Assembly: GCA_015661985.1 (NCBI GenBank)
Contig: DQVB01000748.1
Location: 1 to 21,230 of the forward strand
Reading direction: 5' to 3'
Source of the DNA: Planctomycetota bacterium
Lineage (GTDB): Bacteria > Planctomycetota > Planctomycetia > Pirellulales > Thermoguttaceae
DNA: 21,230 nt
The translations under genes and the position numbers were made by a program. The notes beneath the pieces are model-generated. The model saw only the letters and a list, made by a program, of their open reading frames with translations, had not been told where the DNA came from and did no database searches. Below, piece after piece: positions 16,180 to 21,230 of this stretch (positions are counted from its first letter, which is position 1; each line of letters begins with the position of its first letter).

Positions 16180-16262
16180 GGAGAACGGAGAGCTGTTCAT
16201 GGAGCGTCTCTTCAATTCTCTCAGCGGACTCGGCGGACTCGGCGGACTCTGCGGTTGAAGGC
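16180..16262. repeat. Tandem 9-mer repeat inside a longer dispersed-type sequence
   Basis: CGGACTCGG is repeated at 16225-16251 (third copy CGGACTCTG), flanked by a stretch of the GGACCCGGAGAACGGAGAG type. On the minus strand it reads as a peptide with AESAESAESAERIEE. This resembles widespread non-coding repeats that give spurious small proteins rich in AESAE or AENAE in draft annotations (from memory). Confidence 0.55.
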
Positions 16263-16335
16263 TTCGCCACGTGACGTGGTGGTGAAACCCCTGTTTTGTT
16301 GCTACAGTCTCACGAAGCAGGAGGGATTGCCGATC

Positions 16336-16375
16336 CGTCCTGCAGCGATGTGTGCGCCACGCGCGCATCATGACG
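16336..16375 (-). repeat. Possible inverted fragment of family A
   Basis: On the minus strand, GCGCGCGTGGCGCACACAT resembles the GCGCGCCGGGCGCACACAT block of the copy at 15989-16075. It is short and the flanks do not align, so this is only a weak call. Confidence 0.3.
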
Positions 16376-16423
16376 CAGAGACCCTGTTTCGGCCGTAACC
16401 CCGGCACAACTCGACTCGGGGAG

Positions 16424-17068
16424 CTAGCTTCCGTTGCCGCCTTGGTCGCCTCCGTGGCGGTTGGCCAGGCCACGGCGCAGCCGGTCCACCTGTTGGGCCA
16501 TCGGACACGGCGGGCGCAGCGCGAAGTTTTCCCACTCGGGTCGGATCCGTAGCCAGAAGAAGCGAGGCCCGGGGGCGGCCAACAACCCCGCCGCTCGATC
16601 GCGCCACATCACGGCATCGCCGAACTGGGCCACGTTGGGGAAACCGGCCGCCTGGGCGAACCCGGCGAAGTGAACGCGGTGCGCCGTGGCCGCCGTCTTC
16701 TGACCGCCGGTCACTTCGTACCGTCCGTTGTCCAAGAGCACGACCGTCAGGTTCACCGCGCCGGCGTCGACAACGGTCACCAGGCATCCCAGGTTCATCA
16801 GCAGCGAGCCGTCGCCGGTGAGCACGATCACTTCGCGAGATGGCTGGGCCAGCGCAACGCCCAAGGCCAAAGGCACGGCGCCGCCCATCGTGGAAGGAAC
16901 GTAGTGGAAGTCCAACGCATGTTGGCAAAGCTCCGGCCACTGGCGCGACGCACTCATGCTCGTGACCACCACGGTGTCCGGCCGGCGCAGCTGGATGAGC
17001 ACCCGGAGGGCGTCGGCCAGCGCCATCTGGGATCGGCATTCCCCAGTCGGGTCGGGTCTCGACGGCAT
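16424..17068 (-). CDS. ThDP-dependent decarboxylase beta subunit (sulfopyruvate/phosphonopyruvate type)
   Basis: 214 residues. It is the pyrophosphate-binding half of a split thiamine-diphosphate enzyme, as in ComE of sulfopyruvate decarboxylase or the C-terminal half of phosphonopyruvate decarboxylase. The ThDP/Mg motif is clear: TGDGSLLMN (84-92) with DNGRYEVTGG about 25 residues on (113-122). The usual STMGGAVPLALGVAL segment, which contacts the cofactor, is at 59-73. The ATG at 17068 overlaps the alpha stop as TGATG and has GGGAGG 6 nt upstream; a GTG at 17071 is the alternative. Alpha and beta are therefore made in equal amounts. The C-terminus is rich in Arg, Gly and Asn and probably disordered. 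Which 2-oxo acid is used cannot be told from the sequence. Confidence 0.85.
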   Translation of the reverse strand: MPSRPDPTGECRSQMALADALRVLIQLRRPDTVVVTSMSASRQWPELCQHALDFHYVPSTMGGAVPLALGVALAQPSREVIVLTGDGSLLMNLGCLVTVVDAGAVNLTVVLLDNGRYEVTGGQKTAATAHRVHFAGFAQAAGFPNVAQFGDAVMWRDRAAGLLAAPGPRFFWLRIRPEWENFALRPPCPMAQQVDRLRRGLANRHGGDQGGNGS

Positions 17069-17553
17069 CACGGGCCTCCCTCACCGATCAAAGCCAGACC
17101 CGGCTGGGCGGAACGGCGGCAACGTCGATAGTGTTCGGCCAGCTTCGGCTTGTCCGCTTCGGCGGCGATCAGCACGTGCGGGATTCCCCATGCACGGATC
17201 ACGGGCAACGTGAATCTCCGCGCCGAATCGTCGGCATCACGAGCCAGCCAGTTCCGCGCGCCGATGATCCCAAACAGCGGGAGCCGGAGATCGAACAGCG
17301 CATTGCGCAGCGCATCGCCCGATTCGAACAATCCGGTTACCTGCATGATCACCACCGGCGAGGCGCCACCCAGGTAGAGCCCGGCGGCCAGCGGCCAGGC
17401 TTCGCCTTCGCGACAGATCCGCACCAGCCGAAAGGCGGGTGTCCCCTCCAGGGTACTTTCCCAGGGGCCCAAAGCCGAATCGGGAATCCAGATCACGTGG
17501 GTCACCCCTAGTTCGGCCAGTGCAGAAGCGATTTCCGGTCCGGTGAAGAACAT
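17068..17553 (-). CDS. ThDP-dependent decarboxylase alpha subunit (sulfopyruvate/phosphonopyruvate type)
   Basis: 161 residues. It is the pyrimidine-binding half of the split enzyme, like ComD. FTGPEIASALAELGVTHVIW and IPDSALGPWES form the N-terminal Rossmann-like start. CREGEAWPLAAGLYLGG holds the activating Glu (E49), spaced from the Gly of AAG as in pyruvate-decarboxylase relatives. VVIMQVTGLFESGDALRN and LPLFGIIGARNW match the ComD pattern. The likely reaction is decarboxylation of a substituted pyruvate to an aldehyde. The start at 17553 (MFFTGPEI) fits the family; in-frame ATG 17604 and GTG 17616 would add 17-21 residues, and no strong Shine-Dalgarno decides between them. No other coenzyme M or phosphonate gene is in the window. 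Confidence 0.85.
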   Translation of the reverse strand: MFFTGPEIASALAELGVTHVIWIPDSALGPWESTLEGTPAFRLVRICREGEAWPLAAGLYLGGASPVVIMQVTGLFESGDALRNALFDLRLPLFGIIGARNWLARDADDSARRFTLPVIRAWGIPHVLIAAEADKPKLAEHYRRCRRSAQPGLALIGEGGP

Positions 17554-17642
17554 GGTGTACGCTATGCCGCCGTGGTTGTGGCTTCGAGCACCGCTGGTCC
17601 GCATCGCGGCTAACACACATCGCCGTGACGAGCTTGGGGTTC

Positions 17643-17670
17643 ATTGTACGTCCCAGACGCGTGGGAGCAA
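17643..17670 (-). promoter_or_regulatory. Putative promoter of the decarboxylase pair
   Basis: On the minus strand TTGCTC (17670-17665; 3 of 6) is followed after 16 nt by TACAAT (17648-17643; 5 of 6). Transcription would begin near 17636, about 80 nt before the ATG at 17553. Confidence 0.35.
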
Positions 17671-17721
17671 CGCCTTCTTGTCCTGCCGTCCGCTCTTCGT
17701 CTTTGCCCTAAGCGGCGGCCC

Positions 17722-17750
17722 TTGTGGCGGATGCGCAATGGGGCTAGAAT
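17722..17750 (+). promoter_or_regulatory. Putative promoter of the ExbB/ExbD-like operon
   Basis: TTGTGG (17722-17727; 3 of 6) and TAGAAT (17745-17750; 5 of 6), separated by 17 nt. The start of transcription would be near 17757, with a leader of about 42 nt to the ATG at 17799. Confidence 0.4.
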
Positions 17751-17798
17751 TACTGTAGTAGCCTCAAGGTTTGGTCGCATACCGCTGGAGGCCGATAG

Positions 17799-19277
17799 AT
17801 GTATTTCACTTTTGCTTGTCCTCGTTGCGAGAAGAAGCTGAGGGTCGCCGAAACCGCCGCGGGGCGCAAGGCGGCGTGTCCTTTCTGCCGGGCCTCTTTC
17901 GTGGTGCCCGCCCCCCCGGTGGAGCAAGACGACCCGATGGCCGCGCTGCGGGAGATCGGCGAAACGGGCGGAGAGAGTTTGGCCGATCGCGTCGCCCGCG
18001 GCAAGCGGCGGAGGCGGGAAAGGGCCGAGCCGCCACGGCCCCGAAGCGGCTGGGCGGAACGCACCGACGTGAGCATCCTCCGCAGCGTCCTTCTGGGATC
18101 GGCCCTGACGGCCGCCTTCCTCGCACTCGTCTTCCCCGTGAGAAACCTCTACCTGGGCGAACTGTTCTTCCACCGAGGATGGGTCCCCTTCGCACTGGTG
18201 TTTCTCATGGGCTGGTCTGCTGCCATCTTGTTCTTGAAGTGGCGGAAGCTGAAACGGCAGCGAGCGTCGATGCTGTTCGATCTGTTGCCCAATGACCTGG
18301 CGGAAGACATCACCGCCGATTCGGTGGATCGGTTTGTCCAGCATGTGCATAGCCTGCCCGCGGCTTCCGGCGAGAGTTTTCTGATCAACCGCGTCCTCCG
18401 TGCCCTGGAGCATTTCAAGGTCCGCCAGAGCAATCCGGAAGTGGTTTCGCTGTTGGCTTCGCAATCGGAGATCGACGCCAACGCCGTCCAGTCGAGTTAC
18501 ACGCTGCTGAACGTCTTCGTTTGGGCTATCCCCATCCTGGGTTTCATCGGCACGGTGATCGGCATCAGTGCCGCCGTGGGTGGGTTCTCCGGCTCCATGG
18601 AACAGGCGGCGGACATCACGGCGCTGAAGGAGTCGCTGAATAGCGTCACCGCAGGTTTGGCCACCGCCTTCGATACGACGCTGGTGGCCCTGGTGATGAG
18701 CATGTTGGTGATGTTCCCGTCCAGTTCGATGCAGAAGGCCGAGGAAGACCTGCTCAATTCGGTGGACGAGTACTGCAACGAGAATCTGCTCAAGCGGCTC
18801 AACGACGGATCGGGCCAGCTGGCCGAAGGGGCTCCGCAGGACGGAAGCTCGGCGGCCGTCCGTCGGGCGGTGGACGCGGTGATCAAGGCCCATCGCCAAG
18901 AGATGGCCGCGTGGACCGAACAGCTGCAAAAGGTGGGGTCAGCCGTGAGCAGCGAGGTGGCCGAGACGTGGCGGAAGATCAACGAGGAGATCAAGTCGCG
19001 TCAGCAGCAGAACGCCGATCAGACGCAAGATGTGGAGAAGTGTCTGGCCCTGTTCCAGCAACGGCTGGACGAAGTGGTCGGCACGACGGGCCAAGCGCAC
19101 AACCGTGCCGCGGAGGCCATGGAACAGGCGGCCCGCTCGCTCCAGGCGTATTGCGCGGCGCTGGAGCAGGGATTGGGTCGCTTGAACGATGTCCTGGCAC
19201 AGCTGGGCCAGCGCCAGGTGGTCATCCAGGCCCCGCCGCGCCGCCGCTGGTTCTTCTTCGGCAACCAGAGGAGATGA
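17799..19277 (+). CDS. ExbB/TolQ/MotA-like proton-channel protein with N-terminal zinc ribbon
   Basis: 492 residues, about twice the length of ExbB or TolQ. Such proteins form a pentamer around an ExbD-like dimer and turn ion flow into movement. Residues 1-35 form a zinc ribbon with C7, C10, C27 and C30 (CPRC ... CPFC). After a basic linker come helices at about 93-114 and 127-147, a cytoplasmic stretch with FLINRVLRALEHFKVRQ, and the two pore helices at about 237-261 and 285-308 with the family words IPILGFIGTVIGI and GLATAFDTTLVAL. Residues 310-480 are a long, mostly helical Gln/Glu/Ala-rich cytoplasmic tail, then a basic aromatic end (RRRWFFFG). The ATG at 17799 has GGAGG 7 nt upstream. 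The next gene starts 4 nt after the stop. Confidence 0.9.
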   Translation: MYFTFACPRCEKKLRVAETAAGRKAACPFCRASFVVPAPPVEQDDPMAALREIGETGGESLADRVARGKRRRRERAEPPRPRSGWAERTDVSILRSVLLGSALTAAFLALVFPVRNLYLGELFFHRGWVPFALVFLMGWSAAILFLKWRKLKRQRASMLFDLLPNDLAEDITADSVDRFVQHVHSLPAASGESFLINRVLRALEHFKVRQSNPEVVSLLASQSEIDANAVQSSYTLLNVFVWAIPILGFIGTVIGISAAVGGFSGSMEQAADITALKESLNSVTAGLATAFDTTLVALVMSMLVMFPSSSMQKAEEDLLNSVDEYCNENLLKRLNDGSGQLAEGAPQDGSSAAVRRAVDAVIKAHRQEMAAWTEQLQKVGSAVSSEVAETWRKINEEIKSRQQQNADQTQDVEKCLALFQQRLDEVVGTTGQAHNRAAEAMEQAARSLQAYCAALEQGLGRLNDVLAQLGQRQVVIQAPPRRRWFFFGNQRR

Positions 19278-19281
19278 CCCC

Positions 19282-20085
19282 GTGGCGAGGCGCCGCAGGA
19301 CGAACAAGCTGGCCGTGTCCCTCTTCCCCTTCCTCAGCGTCCTGGCGTGCGTGATCGGCACTCTGACGCTGATGATCACCGCGCTGGCTTTGGGTCAGAT
19401 GGACACCGACGAGGTGGCCACGCTGGACAGATTCGAAACGGCCCAGCTCAAGCTGCGCCGGCTCCGCGAGTCGATCCAGCGGCTGGAGCGAGAGATAGCC
19501 GAGCTGGAAAAGACGGCCGACCAGGATCGTCGGCGGCTGGCCGACCTGCGCGTCGAACTCCAGCAGCTGCTGGAAGAAAAGCAGCTGCTGTTGGACCGAT
19601 CGGACGAACCCCCGGAGGTGGATCTGGAGATTCCCGTCGTGGACACCAAGGCTCACAAGCGCCGCACGGCCGAAATGGCCGACGAGTTGAGCCGGTTGGA
19701 GCAGCGCAGGAAGCAACTCAGCGACGAGCTGGCCAAGCGGGGTGGGCCGCGCCGCGAGGCCACGGTGGTCATCCAGCCCAGCGGCAGCGGCGTCGACCTG
19801 GAACCAGTCTTCGTGGAATGCACCGCGGAGGGGATCGTCATTCATGACAAGGAGAAGACCAGCCGCGTGCGGCGGGCGGACCTGAAAACGGATCCGACGT
19901 ACTTGGCTCTGCTCAAGCGGGTGGCGGAGCGGCCCAAGGCGCGGGTCATCTTTCTCATCCGCGACGATGGCCTGGCCACGTACTCGGCGGCCAGCGCCGT
20001 GGCCACCGGGCACTACGCCCGCCACGGTAAACTGCCCGTGGTGGGACACGGGAAAATCGACCTCGGCCTATTCCAAACAAGGTGA
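19282..20085 (+). CDS. ExbD/MotB-like single-helix coiled-coil protein lacking the helix Asp
   Basis: 267 residues, GTG start at 19282 with GAGGAG 8 nt upstream, 4 nt after the ExbB-like stop. A basic N-terminus (ARRRRTNK) leads into one helix at 12-37: FPFLSVLACVIGTLTLMI. It aligns with the ExbD helix PFIDVMLVLLIIFMV, but the Asp that carries the proton in ExbD/TolR/MotB is Ser here (S19). Residues about 44-105 and 124-150 are strong coiled coils (LRRLRESIQRLEREIAEL, LSRLEQRRKQLSDELAKR). Residues 158-267 form a compact alpha/beta domain (PVFVECTAEGIVIHD, ARVIFLIRDDGLATYS, LPVVGHGKIDL), presumably periplasmic. It is probably the uncharged partner in a mixed dimer with the following protein (inference). 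Confidence 0.8.
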   Translation: MARRRRTNKLAVSLFPFLSVLACVIGTLTLMITALALGQMDTDEVATLDRFETAQLKLRRLRESIQRLEREIAELEKTADQDRRRLADLRVELQQLLEEKQLLLDRSDEPPEVDLEIPVVDTKAHKRRTAEMADELSRLEQRRKQLSDELAKRGGPRREATVVIQPSGSGVDLEPVFVECTAEGIVIHDKEKTSRVRRADLKTDPTYLALLKRVAERPKARVIFLIRDDGLATYSAASAVATGHYARHGKLPVVGHGKIDLGLFQTR

Positions 20086-20111
20086 GCTCGACGCAAGCGG
20101 AAAAAACCACC

Positions 20112-21230
20112 ATGCGACGCGCTGGCCGCTCCACCGCCGGAAGCCTCGATTCGCTCCTGGATACCATGACCAACGTCGTGGGTATCCTGGTCATCCTGCT
20201 CACCGTTACCCAATTGGGCATCCGCGACGCGGTGAAACGGATCAGCGCCACCGCAACGGTCGATCCGCAGGAGTTTGTCCGCCTCCAGGCAGAGCTGGCC
20301 GACACCTTCCGCACCCACGAAGCCCTGCGCAAACGCCGCGATGCGCTGGCCGGCGACACAACCCAGGACGTGGCGCTGGAGCTGCGCCGGGTCCAGCAGC
20401 AAATCGAAGATGCGCGGCACGATATCAGCGTCCTCGAGGAAGCCAGGGATGCCAAGCGGAAGAGTCGCGAAGCGGAGCTGCGGGCACTCGTTGAAGAGGC
20501 TAACCGCGTTCTGGCGGAACAGAAAAGGAAAGAAGATCAGCTGCGGACCCGGATCCTCGCCCTGCAGGAAGAACTGGCCCGCCTCGAAGCCCAACTGGCT
20601 GAAACGACCCAAACAACTGCGCCTCAGGATACCGTGATCCGCCTGCCTGACCCGCGTCCGGCGCCGCAAGGCAAAGAGGCATTCGTTTTCCTCTGCCGGC
20701 AGGGACGTGTGGTGGGCGTGGACAAAGAGTTGATCCAGCGGCAGGCTCAGAAACGCGTTGAATACCTGGTGCGCCGCAAGGCTCTGGACCGAAACCCGGC
20801 TGCCGGGATCGACGGCGAGGCTTTGGTCAAGGTGTTCAACGAAGATAACGTACTGCGCCATCGCGACTTCGATATCCAACTGACCGTCCAGGGCCGTCTG
20901 CCGAAACTGGTGCTCAAGCGTAAACCCGGGGCCGGCGAAACGGCGGAACAGATCAAGCGAGCTGGCTCTCGGTACCGCCGGATGATCGGGGTGATCGACC
21001 CGCAGAGGTATTACCTGCAGTATCTGGTCTGGCCCGACAGCTTCGCCGTCTACCTGGAAGCCAGGCGACTGGCGGCGCGCCGAGGCCTGGATGCCGGCTG
21101 GCGTCCCACAACCACCCAGGCCGAATACACCATCGAACTGGGCGGGCCCCTGCGCGTCGGACCACCGCCGAAACCGCGGCCCAAACCGCCGCCCCGGCCC
21201 AAACCACCGGCAGAAACCAAGCCCAAACCG
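20112..21230 (+). CDS. Second ExbD/MotB-like coiled-coil protein, 3' end beyond the window
   Basis: At least 373 residues; the frame is open from the ATG at 20112 to the last base, so the protein is incomplete here. It starts 26 nt after the preceding stop. The N-terminus SLDSLLDTMTNVVGILVILL (11-30) matches the ExbD helix with Asp kept (D17, with D13 one turn before). Residues about 53-165 are coiled coil (ELRRVQQQIEDARHDISVL, LALQEELARLEAQLAE). A globular part at about 178-345 resembles that of the upstream protein (EAFVFLCRQGRVVGVD; YLQYLVWPDSFAVYLEARR), suggesting that the two are diverged paralogues. The last 25 residues visible (349-373) are a Pro/Lys/Arg repeat like the periplasm-spanning spacer of TonB. 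What follows cannot be seen. Confidence 0.8.
   Translation, partial: MRRAGRSTAGSLDSLLDTMTNVVGILVILLTVTQLGIRDAVKRISATATVDPQEFVRLQAELADTFRTHEALRKRRDALAGDTTQDVALELRRVQQQIEDARHDISVLEEARDAKRKSREAELRALVEEANRVLAEQKRKEDQLRTRILALQEELARLEAQLAETTQTTAPQDTVIRLPDPRPAPQGKEAFVFLCRQGRVVGVDKELIQRQAQKRVEYLVRRKALDRNPAAGIDGEALVKVFNEDNVLRHRDFDIQLTVQGRLPKLVLKRKPGAGETAEQIKRAGSRYRRMIGVIDPQRYYLQYLVWPDSFAVYLEARRLAARRGLDAGWRPTTTQAEYTIELGGPLRVGPPPKPRPKPPPRPKPPAETKPKP

Larger units (their letters stand above)
15965..16423. other. Gene-free, repeat-rich stretch of 459 bp
   Basis: It lies between convergent genes (GH-like, +, and decarboxylase beta, -). It holds a family A repeat (15989-16075), a GAGTCC-type tandem repeat (about 16180-16262) and perhaps a short inverted family A fragment (16336-16375). 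The minus-strand frames here are repeat-derived and not called as genes. Confidence 0.7.

Noticed and set aside
16010..16270. 86-codon minus-strand frame with AESAESAESAE
   Set aside because: It consists wholly of the tandem repeat and family A sequence; typical of spurious small proteins.
950..17620. Shared word TAGCCGCGATG (minus strand) near 960 and near 17605, each before a minus-strand gene
   Set aside because: An 11-mer match is expected several times by chance in 21 kb of GC-rich DNA, and the flanks do not align well.
17610..18929. 439-codon minus-strand open frame
   Set aside because: Antisense to the ExbB-like gene; it also crosses the divergent promoter region.
20013..20879. 288-codon minus-strand open frame over the second ExbD-like gene
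   Set aside because: The plus-strand frame remains open for 373 codons to the window end and has a helix, coiled coil and Shine-Dalgarno; the minus frame is its shadow.
17799..21230. Zorya (ZorAB) anti-phage system
   Set aside because: The channel-plus-tail form is suggestive, but the two ExbD-like partners lack a visible OmpA-like peptidoglycan domain, and no ZorC, ZorD or ZorE gene is in the window.

Overview
The window looks like a piece of a chromosome from a free-living, GC-rich bacterium of the Planctomycetota, probably Pirellulales-like. This is an inference from gene content: a secreted methyltransferase/PQQ-type beta-propeller fusion, a secreted BNR_4 protein and a secreted GH32/43-like propeller protein standing together, an ExbB-like protein with an N-terminal zinc ribbon, a sulfopyruvate/phosphonopyruvate decarboxylase-like pair, and hairpin-forming intergenic repeats. 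No rRNA, tRNA, CRISPR array, transposase or phage gene was seen. Long antisense open frames are plentiful because third codon positions are GC-rich; they are left out.

Layout. 173-862 (-): unrecognised protein built from two copies of a ~65-residue Trp-rich unit. 863-1391: gene-free stretch with one hairpin-type repeat, one 81-bp inverted-repeat element and a good sigma70-like promoter, leading into a tungsten/molybdenum aldehyde:ferredoxin oxidoreductase (1392-3254 +). A GNAT/NodA-like acyltransferase follows (3444-4001 +). On the minus strand, an SGLT-type sodium:solute symporter (4274-5833) is coupled through an ATGA overlap to a 73-residue two-helix membrane protein (4056-4277). A GT4 glycosyltransferase (6353-7549 +) converges on an MscS-type channel (7808-9121 -), with a long imperfect inverted repeat between them.

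9468-15964 (+) holds three consecutive secreted beta-propeller-type proteins: the 1094-residue methyltransferase-propeller fusion, a BNR_4 protein with a lyase-like His pair, and a GH-like sugar-binding/processing candidate. Together with the sugar-type symporter and the glycosyltransferase they suggest polysaccharide handling at the cell surface, but no substrate can be named.

15965-16423 is a repeat-rich gene-free stretch. The minus-strand thiamine-diphosphate enzyme pair (17068-17553 alpha, 16424-17068 beta, TGATG overlap) then faces, across a probable divergent promoter region, a plus-strand operon that runs off the window: a four-helix ExbB/TolQ/MotA-like channel with a zinc ribbon and a long coiled tail (17799-19277), and two non-identical ExbD/MotB-like single-helix coiled-coil proteins (19282-20085 and 20112 to beyond 21230).

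The most interesting system is this last operon. The second ExbD-like protein keeps the Asp at the usual ion-carrying position of the helix, while the first has Ser at the matching place. The second also enters a Pro/Lys-rich, TonB-like stretch just as the window ends. This suggests an asymmetric stator (one charged, one uncharged plug subunit) that I cannot match to a described system.
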